Shown here in pieces: positions 36,601-51,600 of a DNA stretch of 64,000 bases. The translations under genes and the position numbers were made by a program. Where the stretch lies: the NCBI RefSeq assembly GCF_032854445.1, contig NC_088295.1, positions 8,122,501 through 8,186,500 of the forward strand, read 5' to 3'. This DNA is from Liolophura sinensis. Lineage: Eukaryota > Mollusca > Polyplacophora > Chitonida > Chitonidae. Each line of letters begins with the position of its first letter. Position 1 is the first letter of the stretch. The notes beneath the pieces were generated by a model. That model was given only the letters and a program-made list of their open reading frames with translations, was not told the origin of the DNA and ran no database searches.

Positions 36601-39600
36601 CAGGGAAGTTTGAGTTTTAAAGGTTGAAGCAATAGCCAAATGAGACAGTTTTGTATTAGAGAAAAGATAGGTAGACAGAAGAGATGGCGACACATATATT
36701 TGCAGGGATCAGCTACATTGACTCATTTGCTTTTAATGTTGTGAACAATGAAAGAGAGCATGCTTATCATACGATAGTGTGAGGATGCTGGATTGTGCGA
36801 CTGTGCTAGATTTTAAATACGAAGCTTTGATTATGAGGAATCAAACAGCAGATTGACGAGAATGTAAATCTTGAAGAATTGTGAGAATAAATAAAGTACT
36901 TTTATATATGGGATAGCTAATGCATGTAGTTTTGTGTAGTAGTTAATTTCTTTGTATTTTGTTGCTTTTAGAGTTTACGTATGAAGAAGGACTTCCAATG
37001 TGGGAAGCAGAAATAATACTCTCAGAGCTATCCGAGCTGAATAACCGAACTTTGGAGGCGTTTATCCACCTTGGCGATAATCCGTTTGCACTGAGTCCAG
37101 AAATGATTCTGGAAATACCTGCAAGAATGTTTTACTTTCACAAGGTGAGTCTTTAAAAAACCATTGGCTTATGTTTGTAGCGATTACAAGGCAGGAATTA
37201 GGATGCTAGTAGATAAAGAATTAAGATTGTTTTATGCTTGTGATGAATTCATAAATCGTAGAATATAGAAGGTTTACTTTTTGTTTCAGATGGATAATCT
37301 GATGTCAGCCGCCGCTGCTTTCAGCGCAGAGCAAAGGGCTGCTCTATGTTGCCGACTGAATGAAAGCTGGGCCTTTGACCAGATGATAGGAAAGGTGGAG
37401 ATGGCAAACATGAGCTGTTTTGAGGTTTTCTCCTTCGGTAGCTGTCATATGTTGTATGGTGTATTATCGTTGCCATGGAACACAACTCTGAACAATTCTA
37501 CAGGAGAGGCCTTTTACCATATGGTGAATGACCAAGTCAGACGGGTGTTTGATGTCATTGTTGACAGCGATGGTAAGAATGGCGTGTGTGCAAACGCTAA
37601 AATACATATTATACGGTAGAAGACGAGCTGGGCTAGGTTGAGTCATGATCGTAACGCAGGGAAGTTTGAGTTTTAAAGGTTGAAGCAATAGCCAAATGAG
37701 ACAGTTTTGTATTAGAGAAAAGATAGGTAGACAGAAGAGATGGCGACACATATATTTGCACGGATCAGCTACATTGACTCATTTGCTTTTAATGTTGTGA
37801 GCAAAGAAAGAGAGCATGCTTATCATCCGATAGTGTGAGGATGCTGGATTGTGCGACTGTGCTAGATTTTAAATACGAAGCTTTGATTATGAGGAATCAA
37901 ACAGCAGATTGACGAGAATGTAAATCTTGAAGAATTGTGAGAATAAATAAAGTACTTTTATATATGGGATAGCTAATGCATGTAGTTTTGTGTAGTAGTT
38001 AATTTCTTTGTATTTTGTTGCTTTTAGAGTTTACGTATGAAGAAGGACTTCCAATGTGGGAAGCAGAAATAATACTCTCAGAGCTATCCGAGCTGAATAA
38101 CCGAACTTTGGAGGCGTTTATCCACCTTGGCGATAATCCGTTTGCACTGAGTCCAGAAATGATTCTGGAAATACCTGCAAGAATGTTTTACTTTCACAAG
38201 GTGAGTCTTTAAAAAACCATTGGCTTATATTTGTAGCGATTACAAGGCAGGAATTAGGATGCCAGGGTATAAAGAATTAAGATTGTTTTATGCTTGTGAT
38301 GAATTCATAAATCGTAGAATATAGAAGGTTTACTTTTTGTTTCAGATGGATAATCTGATGTCAGCCGCCGCTGCTTTCGGCGCAGAGCAAAGGGCTGCTC
38401 TATGTTGCCGACTGAATGAAAGCTGGGCCTTTGGCCAGATGATAGGAAAGGTGGAGATGGCAAACATGAGCTGTTTTGAGGTTTTCTCCTTCGGTAGCTG
38501 TCATATGTTGTATGGTGTATTATCGTTGCCATGGAACACAACTCTGAACAATTCTACAGAAGAGGCCTTTTACCATATGGTGAATGACCAAGTCAGACGG
38601 GTGTTTGATGTCATTGTTGACAGCGATGGTAAGAATGGCGTGTGTGCAAACGTTAAAATACATATTATACGGTAGAAGACGAGCTGGGCTAGGTTGAGTC
38701 ATGATCGTAACGCAGGGAAGTTTGAGTTTTAAAGGTTGAAGCAATAGCCAAATGAGACAGTTTTGTATTAGAGAAAAGATAGGTAGACAGAAGAGATGGC
38801 GACACATATATTTGCACGGATCAGCTACATTGACTCATTTGCTTTTAATGTTGTGAGCAAAGAAAGAGAGCATGCTTATCATCCGATAGTGTGAGGATGC
38901 TGGATTGTGCGACTGTGCTAGATTTTAAATACGAAGCTTTGATTATGAGGAATCAAACAGCAGATTGACGAGAATGTAAATCTTGAAGAATTGTGAGAAT
39001 AAATAAAGTACTTTTATATATGGGATAGCTAATGCATTTGGTTTTGTGTAGTAGTTAATTTCTTTGTATTTTGTTGCTTTTAGAGTTTACGTATGAAGAA
39101 GGACTTCCAATGTGGGAAGCAGAAATAATACTCTCAGAGCTATCCGAGCTGAATAACCGAACTTTGGAGGCGTTTATCCACCTTGGCGATAATCCGTTTG
39201 CACTGAGTCCAGAAATGATTCTGGAAATACCTGCAAGAATGTTTTACTTTCACAAGGTGAGTCTTTAAAAAACCATTGGCTTATATTTGTAGCGATTACA
39301 TCGCAGGAATTAGGATGCCAGGGGATAAAGAATTAAGATTGTTTTATGCTTGTGATGAATTCATAAATCGTAGAATATAGAAGGTTTACTTTTTGTTTCA
39401 GATGGATAATCTGATGTCAGCCGCCGCTGCTTTCAGCGCAGAGCAAAGGGCTGCTCTATGTTGCCGACTGAATGAAAGCTGGGCCTTTGACCAGATGATA
39501 GGAAAGGTGGAGATGGCAAACATGAGCTGTTTTGAGGTTTTCTCCTTCGGTAGCTGTCATATGTTGTATGGTGTATTATCGTTGCCATGGAACACAACTC

Positions 39601-42600
39601 TAAACAATTCTACAGAAGAGGCCTTTTACCATATGGTGAATGACCAAGTCAGACGGGTGTTTGATGTCATTGTTGACAGCGATGGTAAGAATGGCGTGTG
39701 TGCAAACGCTAAAATACATATTATACGGTAGAAGACGAGCTGAGCTAGGTTGAGTCATGATCGTAACGCAGGGAAGTTTGAGTTTTAAAGGTTGAAGCAA
39801 TAGCCAAATGAGACAGTTTTGTAGTAAAGCAAACAAAGGTAGACAGAAGAGATGGCGACACATATATTTGCACGGATCAGCTACATTGACTCATTTGCTT
39901 TTAATGTTGTGAGCAAAGAAAGAGAGCATGCTTATCATCCGATAGTGTGAGGATGCTGGATTGTGCGACTGTGCTAGATTTTAAATACGAATCTTTAATT
40001 ATGAGGAATCAAACAGCAGATTGACGAGGATGTAAATCTTGTTGAATTGTGAGAATAAATAAAGTACTTTTATATATGGGATAGCTAATGCATGTAGTTT
40101 TGTGTAGTAGTTAATTTCTTTGTATTTTGTTGCTTTTAGAGTTTACGTATGAAGAAGGACTTCCAATGTGGGAAGCAGAAATAATACTCTCAGAGCTATC
40201 CGAGCTGAATAACCGAACTTTGGAGGCGTTTATCCACCTTGGCGATAATCCGTTTGCACTGAGTCCAGAAATGATTCTGGAAATACCTGCAAGAATGTTT
40301 TACTTTCACAAGGTGAGTCTTTAAAAAACCATTGGCTCATATTTGTAGCGATTACAACGCAGGAATTAGGATGCTAGGGAATAAAGAATTAAGATTGTTT
40401 TATGCTTGTGATGAATTCATAAATCGTAGAATATAGAAGGTTTACCTTTTGTTTCAGATGGATAATCTGATGTCAGCCGCCGCTGCTTTCAGCGCAGAGC
40501 AAAGGGCTGCTCTATGTTGCCGACTGAATGAAAGCTGGGCCTTTGACCAGATGATAGGAAAGGTGGAGATGGCAAACATGAGCTGTTTTGAGGTTTTCTC
40601 CTTCGGTGGCTGTCATATGTTGTATGGTGTATTATCGTTGCCATGGAACACAACTCTGAACAATTCCACAGGAGAGGCCTTTTACCATATGGTGAATGAC
40701 CAAGTCAGACGGGTGTTTGATGTCATTGTTGACAGCGATGGTAAGAATGGCGTGTGTGCAAACGCTAAAATACATATTATACGGTAGAAGACGAGCTGGG
40801 CTAGGTTGAGTCATGATCGTAACGCAGGGAAGTTTGAGTTTTAAAGGTTGAAGCAATAGCCAAATGAGATAGTTTTGTATTAGAGAAAAGATAGGTAGAC
40901 AGAAGAGATGGCGACACATATATTTGCACGGATCAGCTACATTGACTTATTTGCTTTTAATGTTGTGAGCAAAGAAAGAGAGCATGCTTATCATCCGATA
41001 GTGTGAGGATGCTGGATTGTGCGACTGTGCTAGATTTTAAATACGAAGCTTTGATTATGAGGAATCAAACAGCAGATTGACGAGAATGTAAATCTTGAAG
41101 AATTGTGAGAATAAATAAAGTACTTTTATATATGGGATAGCTAATGCATGTAGTTTTGTGTAGTAGTTAATTTCTTTGTATTTTGTTGCTTTTAGAGTTT
41201 ACGTATGAAGAAGGACTTCCAATGTGGGAAGCAGAAATAATACTCTCAGAGCTATCCGAGCTGAATAACCGAACTTTGGAGGCGTTTATCCACCTTGGCG
41301 ATAATCCGTTTGCACTGAGTGCAGAAATGATTCTGGAAATACCTGCAAGAATGTTTTACTTTCACAAGGTGAGTCTTTAAAAAACCATTGGCTTATATTT
41401 GTAGCGATTACAAGACAGGAATTAGGATGCTAGGGGATAAAGAATTAAGATTGTTTTATGCTTGTGATGAATTCATAAATCGTAGAATATAGAAGGTTTA
41501 CTTTTTGTTTCAGATGGATAATCTGATGTCAGCCGCCGCTGCTTTCAGCGCAGAGCAAAGGGCTGCTCTATGTTGCCGACTGAATGAAAGCTGGGCCTTT
41601 GACCAGATGATAGGAAAGGTGGAGATGGCAAACATGAGCTGTTTTGAGGTTTTCTCCTTCGGTAGCTGTCATATGTTGTATGGTGTATTATCGTTGCCAT
41701 GGAACACAACTCTGAACAATTCTACAGAAGAGGCCTTTTACCATATGGTGAATGACCAAGTCAGACGGGTGTTTGATGTCATTGTTGACAGCGATGGTAA
41801 GAATGGCGTGTGTGCAAACGCTAAAATACATATTGTACGGTAGAAGACGAGCTGAGCTAGGTCGAGTCATGATCGTGACGCAGGGAAGTTTGAGTTTTAA
41901 AGGTTGAAGCAATAGCCAAATGAGACAGTTTTGCATTAGAGAAAAGATAGGTAGACAGAAGAGATGGCGACACATATATTTGCACGGATTAGCTACATTG
42001 ACTCATTTGCTTTCAATGTTGTGAGCAAAGAAAGAGAGCATGCCTATTATCCGATAGTGTGAGAATGCTGGATTGTGCGACTGTGCTAGATTTTAAATAC
42101 GAAGCTTTGATTATGAGGAATCAAACAGCAGATTGACGAGAATGTAAATCTTGAAGAATTGTGAGAATAAATAAAGTACTTTTATATATGGCATAGCTAA
42201 TGCATTTGGTTTTGTGTAGTAGTTAATTTCTTTGTATTTTGTTGCTTTTAGAGTTTACGTATGAAGAAGGACTTCCAATGTGGGAAGCAGAAATAATACT
42301 CTCAGAGCTATCCGAGCTGAATAACCGAACTTTGGAGGCGTTTATCCACCTTGGCGATAATCCGTTTGCACTGAGTCCAGAAATGATTCTGGAAATACCT
42401 GCAAGAATGTTTTACTTTCACAAGGTGAGTCTTTAAAAAACCATTGGCTTATATTTGTAGCGATTACAAGGCAGGAATTAGGATGCCAGGGTATAAAGAA
42501 TTAAGATTGTTTTATGCTTGTGATGAATTCATAAATCGTAGAATATAGAAGGTTTACTTTTTGTTTCAGATGGATAATCTGATGTCAGCCGCCGCTGCTT

Positions 42601-45600
42601 TCGGCGCAGAGCAAAGGGCTGCTCTATGTTGCCGACTGAATGAAAGCTGGGCCTTTGGCCAGATGATAGGAAAGGTGGAGATGGCAAACATGAGCTGTTT
42701 TGAGGTTTTCTCCTTCGGTAGCTGTCATATGTTGTATGGTGTATTATCGTTGCCATGGAACACAACTCTGAACAATTCTACAGAAGAGGCCTTTTACCAT
42801 ATGGTGAATGACCAAGTCAGACGGGTGTTTGATGTCATTGTTGACAGCGATGGTAAGAATGGCGTGTGTGCAAACGCTAAAATACATATTATACGGTAGA
42901 AGACGAGCTGGGCTAGGTTGAGTCATGATCGTAACGCAGGGAAGTTTGAGTTTTAAAGGTTGAAGCAATAGCCAAATGAGACAGTTTTGTATTAGAGAAA
43001 AGATAGGTAGACAGAAGAGATGGCGACACATATATTTGCACGGATCAGCTACATTGACTCATTTGCTTTTAATGTTGTGAGCAAAGAAAGAGAGCATGCT
43101 TATCATCCGATAGTGTGAGGATGCTGGATTGTGCGACTGTGCTAGATTTTAAATACGAAGCTTTGATTATGAGGAATCAAACAGCAGATTGACGAGAATG
43201 TAAATCTTGAAGAATTGTGAGAATAAATAAAGTACTTTTATATATGGCATAGCTAATGCATTTGGTTTTGTGTAGTAGTTAATTTCTTTGTATTTTGTTG
43301 CTTTTAGAGTTTACGTATGAAGAAGGACTTCCAATGTGGGAAGCAGAAATAATACTCTCAGAGCTATCCGAGCTGAATAACCGAACTTTGGAGGCGTTTA
43401 TCCACCTTGGCGATAATCCGTTTGCACTGAGTCCAGAAATGATTCTGGAAATACCTGCAAGAATGTTTTACTTTCACAAGGTGAGTCTTTAAAAAACCAT
43501 TGGCTTATATTTGTAGCGATTACATCGCAGGAATTAGGATGCCAGGGGATAAAGAATTAAGATTGTTTTATGCTTGTGATGAATTCATAAATCGTAGAAT
43601 ATAGAAGGTTTACTTTTTGTTTCAGATGGATAATCTGATGTCAGCCGCCGCTGCTTTCAGCGCAGAGCAAAGGGCTGCTCTATGTTGCCGACTGAATGAA
43701 AGCTGGGCCTTTGACCAGATGATAGGAAAGGTGGAGATGGCAAACATGAGCTGTTTTGAGGTTTTCTCCTTCGGTAGCTGTCATATGTTGTATGGTGTAT
43801 TATCGTTGCCATGGAACACAACTCTAAACAATTCTACAGAAGAGGCCTTTTACCATATGGTGAATGACCAAGTCAGACGGGTGTTTGATGTCATTGTTGA
43901 CAGCGATGGTAAGAATGGCGTGTGTGCAAACGCTAAAATACATATTATACGGTAGAAGACGAGCTGAGCTAGGTTGAGTCATGATCGTAACGCAGGGAAG
44001 TTTGAGTTTTAAAGGTTGAAGCAATAGCCAAATGAGACAGTTTTGTAGTAAAGCAAACAAAGGTAGACAGAAGAGATGGCGACACATATATTTGCACGGA
44101 TCAGCTACATTGACTCATTTGCTTTTAATGTTGTGAGCAAAGAAAGAGAGCATGCTTATCATCCGATAGTGTGAGGATGCTGGATTGTGCGACTGTGCTA
44201 GATTTTAAATACGAATCTTTAATTATGAGGAATCAAACAGCAGATTGACGAGGATGTAAATCTTGTTGAATTGTGAGAATAAATAAAGTACTTTTATATA
44301 TGGGATAGCTAATGCATGTAGTTTTGTGTAGTAGTTAATTTCTTTGTATTTTGTTGCTTTTAGAGTTTACGTATGAAGAAGGACTTCCAATGTGGGAAGC
44401 AGAAATAATACTCTCAGAGCTATCCGAGCTGAATAACCGAACTTTGGAGGCGTTTATCCACCTTGGCGATAATCCGTTTGCACTGAGTCCAGAAATGATT
44501 CTGGAAATACCTGCAAGAATGTTTTACTTTCACAAGGTGAGTCTTTAAAAAACCATTGGCTCATATTTGTAGCGATTACAACGCAGGAATTAGGATGCTA
44601 GGGAATAAAGAATTAAGATTGTTTTATGCTTGTGATGAATTCATAAATCGTAGAATATAGAAGGTTTACCTTTTGTTTCAGATGGATAATCTGATGTCAG
44701 CCGCCGCTGCTTTCAGCGCAGAGCAAAGGGCTGCTCTATGTTGCCGACTGAATGAAAGCTGGGCCTTTGACCAGATGATAGGAAAGGTGGAGATGGCAAA
44801 CATGAGCTGTTTTGAGGTTTTCTCCTTCGGTGGCTGTCATATGTTGTATGGTGTATTATCGTTGCCATGGAACACAACTCTGAACAATTCCACAGGAGAG
44901 GCCTTTTACCATATGGTGAATGACCAAGTCAGACGGGTGTTTGATGTCATTGTTGACAGCGATGGTAAGAATGGCGTGTGTGCAAACGCTAAAATACATA
45001 TTATACGGTAGAAGACGAGCTGGGCTAGGTTGAGTCATGATCGTAACGCAGGGAAGTTTGAGTTTTAAAGGTTTGAAGCAATAGCCAAATGAGATAGTTT
45101 TGTATTAGAGAAAAGATAGGTAGACAGAAGAGATGGCGACACATATATTTGCACGGATCAGCTACATTGACTTATTTGCTTTTAATGTTGTGAGCAAAGA
45201 AGAGAGCATGCTTATCATCCGATAGTGTGAGGATGCTGGATTGTGCGACTGTGCTAGATTTTAAATACGAAGCTTTGATTATGAGGAATCAAACAGCAGA
45301 TTGACGAGAATGTAAATCTTGAAGAATTGTGAGAATAAATAAAGTACTTTTATATATGGGGATAGCTAATGCATGTAGTTTTGTGTAGTAGTTAATTTCT
45401 TTGTATTTTGTTGCTTTTAGAGTTTACGTATGAAGAAGGACTTCCAATGTGGGAAGCAGAAATAATACTCTCAGAGCTATCCGAGCTGAATAACCGAACT
45501 TTGGAGGCGTTTATCCACCTTGGCGATAATCCGTTTGCACTGAGTCCAGAAATGATTCTGGAAATACCTGCAAGAATGTTTTACTTTCACAAGGTGAGTC

Positions 45601-48600
45601 TTTAAGAAAACCATTGGCTTATATTTGTAGCGATTACAAGGCAGGAATTAGGATGCCAGGGTATAAAGAATTAAGATTGTTTTATGCTTCGTGATGAATT
45701 CATAAATCGTAGAATATAGAAGGTTTTACTTTTTGTTTCAGATGGATAATCTGATGTCAGCCGCCGCTGCTTTCGGCGCAGAAGCAAAGGGCTGCTCTAT
45801 GTTGCCGACTGAATGAAAGCTGGGCCTTTGGCCAGATGATAGGAAAGGTGGAGATGGCAAACATGAGCTGTTTTGAGGTTTTCTCCTTCGGTAGCTGTCA
45901 TATGTTGTATGGTGTATTATCGTTGCCATGGAACACAACTCTAAACAATTCTACAGAAGAGGCCTTTTACCATATGGTGAATGACCAAGTCAGACGGGTG
46001 TTTGATGTCATTGTTTGACAGCGATGGTAAGAATGGCGTGTGTGCAAACGCTAAAATACATATTATACGGTAGAAGACGAGCTGGGCTAGGTTGAGTCAT
46101 GATCGTAACGCAGGGAAGTTTGAGTTTTAAAGGTTGAAGCAATAGCCAAATGAGACAGTTTTGTATTAGAGAAAAGATAGGTAGACAGAAGAGATGGCGA
46201 CACATATATTTGCACGGATCAGCTACATTGACTCATTTGCTTTTAATGTTGTGAGCAAAGAAAGAGGAGCATGCTTATCATCCGATAGTGTGAGGATGCT
46301 GGATTGTGCGACTGTGCTAGATTTTAAATACGAAGCTTTGATTATGAGGAATCAAACAGCAGATTGACGAGAATGTAAATCTTGAAGAATTGTGAGAATA
46401 AATAAAGTACTTTTATATATGGCATAGCTAATGCATTTGGTTTTGTGTAGTAGTTAATTTCTTTGTATTTTGTTGCTTTTAGAGTTTACGTATGAAGAAG
46501 GACTTCCAATGTGGGAAGCAGAAATAATACTCTCAGAGCTATCCGAGCTGATAACCGAACTTTGGAGGCGTTTATCCACCTTGGCGATAATCCGTTTGCA
46601 CTGAGTCCAGAAATGATTCTGGAAATACCTGCAAGATTGTTTTACTTTCACAAGGTGAGTCTTAAAAAACCATTGGCTTATATTTGTAGCGATTACATCG
46701 CAGGAATTAGGATGCCAGGGGATAAAGAATTAAGATTGTTTTTATGCTTGTGATGAATCATAAATCGATAGAATATAGAAGGTTTACTTTTTGTTCAGAT
46801 GGATAATCTGATGTCAGCCGCCGCTGCTTTCAGCGCAGAGCAAAGGGCCTGCTCTATGTTGCCGACTGAATGAAAGCTGGGCCTTTGACCAGATGATAGG
46901 AAAGGTGGAGATGGCAAACATGAGCTGTTTTGAGGTTTTCTCCTTCGGTAGCTGTCATATGTTGTATTGTGTATTATCGTTGCCATGGAACACAACTCTA
47001 AACAATTCTACAGAAGAGGCCTTTTACCATATGGTGAATGACCAAGTCAGACGGGTGTTTGATGTCATTGTTGACAGCGATGGTAAGAATGGCGTGTGGT
47101 GCAAAACGCTAAAATACATATTATACGGTAGAAGACGAGCTGAGCTAGGTTGAGTCATGATCGTAACGCAGGGAAGTTTGAGTTTTAAAGGTTGAAGCAA
47201 TAGCCAAATGAGACAGTTTTGTAGTAAAGCAAACAAAGGTAGACAGAAGAGATGGCGACACATATATTTGCACGGATCAGCTACATTGACTCATTTGCTT
47301 TTAATGTTGTGAGCAAAGAAAGAGAGCATGCTTATCATCCGATAGTGTGAGGATGCTGGATTGTGCGACTGTGCTAGATTTTAAATACGAATCTTAATTA
47401 TGAGGAATCAAACAGCAGATTGACGAGGATGTAAATCTTGTTGAATTGTGAGAATAAATAAAGTACTTTTATATATGGGATAGCTAATGCATGTAGTTTT
47501 GTGTAGTAGTTAATTTCTTTGTATTTTGTTGCTTTTAGAGTTTACGTATGAAGAGGACTTCCAATGTGGGAAGCAGAAATAATACTCTCAGAGCTATCCG
47601 AGCTGAATAACCGAACTTTGGAGGGCGTTTATCCACCTTGGCGATAATCCGTTTGCACTGAGTCCAGAAATGATTCTGGAATACNNNNNNNNNNNNNNNN
47701 NNNNNNNNNNNNNNNNNNNNNNNNNNNNNNNNNNNNNNNNNNNNNNNNNNNNNNNNNNNNNNNNNNNNNNNNNNNNNNNNNNNNNNNNNNNNNNNNNNNN
47801 NNNNNNNNNNNNNNNNNNNNNNNNNNNNNNNNNNNNNNNNNNNNNNNNNNNNNNNNNNNNNNNNNNNNNNNNNNNNNNNNNNNNATATGGCATAGCTAAT
47901 GCATTTGGTTTTGTGTAGTAGTTAATTTCTTTGTATTTTGTTGCTTTTAGAGTTTACGTATGAAGAAGGACTTCCAATGTGGGAAGCAGAAATAATACTC
48001 TCAGAGCTATCCGAGCTGAATAACCGAACTTTGGAGGCGTTTATCCACCTTGGCGATAATCCGTTTGCACTGAGTCCAGAAATGATTCTGGAAATACCTG
48101 CAAGAATGTTTTACTTTCACAAGGTGAGTCTTTAAAAAACCATTGGCTTATATTTGTAGCGATTACATCGCAGGAATTAGGATGCCAGGGGATAAAGAAT
48201 TAAGATTGTTTTATGCTTGTGATGAATTCATAAATCGTAGAATATAGAAGGTTTACTTTTTGTTTCAGATGGATAATCTGATGTCAGCCGCCGCTGCTTT
48301 CAGCGCAGAGCAAAGGGCTGCTCTATGTTGCCGACTGAATGAAAGCTGGGCCTTTGACCAGATGATAGGAAAGGTGGAGATGGCAAACATGAGCTGTTTT
48401 GAGGTTTTCTCCTTCGGTAGCTGTCATATGTTGTATGGTGTATTATCGTTGCCATGGAACACAACTCTAAACAATTCTACAGAAGAGGCCTTTTACCATA
48501 TGGTGAATGACCAAGTCAGACGGGTGTTTGATGTCATTGTTGACAGCGATGGTAAGAATGGCGTGTGTGCAAACGCTAAAATACATATTATACGGTAGAA

Positions 48601-51600
48601 GACGAGCTGAGCTAGGTTGAGTCATGATCGTAACGCAGGGAGTTTGAGTTTAAGGTTGAAGCAATAGCCAAATGAGACAGTTTTGTAGTAAAGCAAACAA
48701 AGGTAGACAGAAGAGATGGCGACACATATATTTGCACGGATCAGCTACATTGACTCATTTGCTTTTAATGTTGTGAGCAAGAAAGAGAGCATGCTTATCA
48801 TCCGATAGTGTGAGGATGCTGGATTGTGCGACTGTGCTAGATTTTAATACGAATCTTTAATTATGAGGAATCAAACAGCAGATTGACGAGGATGTAAATC
48901 TTGTTGAATTGTGAGAATAAATAAAGTACTTTTATATATGGGATAGCTAATGCATGTAGTTTTGTGTAGTAGTTAATTTCTTTGTATTTTGTTGCTTTTA
49001 GAGTTTACGTATGAAGAAGGACTTCAATGTGGGAAGCAGAAATAATACTCTCAGAGCTATCCGAGCTGAATAACCGAACTTTGGAGGCGTTTATCCACCT
49101 TGGCGATAATCCGTTTGCACTGAGTCCAGAAATGATTCTGGAAATACCTGCAAGAATGTTTTACTTTCACAAGGTGAGTCTTTAAAAAACCATTGGCTCA
49201 TATTTGTAGCGATTACAACGCAGGAATTAGGATGCTAGGGAATAAAGAATTAAGATTGTTTTATGCTTGTGATGAATTCATAAATCGTAGAATATAGAAG
49301 GTTTACCTTTTGTTTCAGATGGATAATCTGATGTCAGCCGCCGCTGCTTTCAGCGCAGAGCAAAGGGCTGCTCTATGTTGCCGACTGAATGAAAGCTGGG
49401 CCTTTGACCAGATGTATAGGAAAGGTGGAGATGGCAAACATGAGCTGTTTTGAGGTTTTCTCCTTCGGTGGCTGTCATATGTTGTATGGTGTATTATCGT
49501 TGCCATGGAACACAACTCTGAACAATTCACAGGAGAGGCCTTTTACCATATGGTGAATGACCAAGTCAGGACGGGTGTTTGATGTCATTGTTGACAGCGA
49601 TGGTAAGAATGGCGTGTGTGCAAACGCTAAAATACATATTATACGGTAGAAGACGAGCTGGGCTAGGTTGAGTCATGATCGTAACGCAGGGAAGTTTGAG
49701 TTTTAAAGGTTGAAGCAATAGCCAAATGAGATAGTTTTGTATTAGAGAAAAGATAGGTAGACAGAAGAGATGGCGACACATATATTTGCACGGATCAGCT
49801 ACATTGACTTATTTGCTTTTAATGTTGTGAGCAAAGAAAGAGAGCATGCTTATCATCCGATAGTGTGAGGATGCTGGATTGTGCGACTGTGCTAGATTTT
49901 AAATACGAAGCTTTGATTATGAGGAATCAAACAGCAGATTGACGAGAATGTAAATCTTGAAGAATTGTGAGAATAAATAAAGTACTTTTATATATGGGAT
50001 AGCTAATGCATGTAGTTTTGTGTAGTAGTTAATTTTCTTTGTATTTGTTGCTTTTAGAGTTTACGTATGAAGAAGGACTTCCAATGTGGGGAAGCAGAAA
50101 TAATACTCTCAGAGCTATCCGAGCTGAATAACCGAACTTTGGAGGCGTTTATCCACCTTGGCGATAATCCGTTTGCACTGAGTCCAGAAATGATTCTGGA
50201 AATACCTGCAAGAATGTTTTACTTTCACAAGGTGAGTCTTTAAAAAACCATTGCTTATATTTGTAGCGATTACAAGGCAGGAATTAGGATGCCAGGGTAT
50301 AAAGAATTAAGATTGTTTTATGCTTGTGATGAATTCATAAATCGTAGAATATAGAAGGTTTACTTTTTGTTTCAGATGGATAATCTGATGTCAGCCGCCG
50401 CTGCTTTCGGCGCAGAGCAAAGGGCTGCTCTATGTTGCCGACTGAATGAAAGCTGGGCCTTTGGCCAGATGATAGGAAAGGTGGAGATGGCAAACATGAG
50501 CTGTTTTGAGGTTTTCTCCTTCGGTAGCTGTCATATGTTGTATGGTGTATTATCGTTGCCATGGAACACAACTCTAAACAATTCTACAGAAGAGGCCTTT
50601 TACCATATGGTGAATGACCAAGTCAGACGGGTGTTTGATGTCATTGTTGACAGCGATGGTAAGAATGGCGTGTGTGCAAACGCTAAAATACATATTATAC
50701 GGTAGAAGACGAGCTGGGCTAGGTTGAGTCATGATCGTAACGCAGGGAAGTTTGAGTTTTAAAGGTTGAAGCAATAGCCAAATGAGACAGTTTTGTATTA
50801 GAGAAAAGATAGGTAGACAGAAGAGATGGCGACACATATATTTGCACGGATCAGCTACATTGACTCATTTGCTTTTAATGTTGTGAGCAAAGAAAGAGAG
50901 CATGCTTATCATCCGATAGTGTGAGGATGCTGGATTGTGCGACTGTGCTAGATTTTAAATACGAAGCTTTGATTATGAGGAATCAAACAGCAGATTGACG
51001 AGAATGTAAATCTTGAAGAATTGTGAGAATAAATAAAGTACTTTTATATATGGCATAGCTAATGCATTTGGTTTTGTGTAGTAGTTAATTTCTTTGTATT
51101 TTGTTGCTTTTAGAGTTTACGTATGAAGAAGGACTTCCAATGTGGGAAGCAGAAATAATACTCTCAGAGCTATCCGAGCTGAATAACCGAACTTTGGAGG
51201 CGTTTATCCACCTTGGCGATAATCCGTTTGCACTGAGTCCAGAAATGATTCTGGAAATACCTGCAAGATTGTTTTACTTTCACAAGGTGAGTCTTTAAAA
51301 AACCATTGGCTTATATTTGTAGCGATTACATCGCAGGAATTAGGATGCCAGGGGATAAAGAATTAAGATTGTTTTATGCTTGTGATGAATTCATAAATCG
51401 TAGAATATAGAAGGTTTACTTTTTGTTTCAGATGGATAATCTGATGTCAGCCGCCGCTGCTTTCAGCGCAGAGCAAAGGGCTGCTCTATGTTGCCGACTG
51501 AATGAAAGCTGGGCCTTTGACCAGATGATAGGAAAGGTGGAGATGGCAAACATGAGCTGTTTTGAGGTTTTCTCCTTCGGTAGCTGTCATATGTTGTATT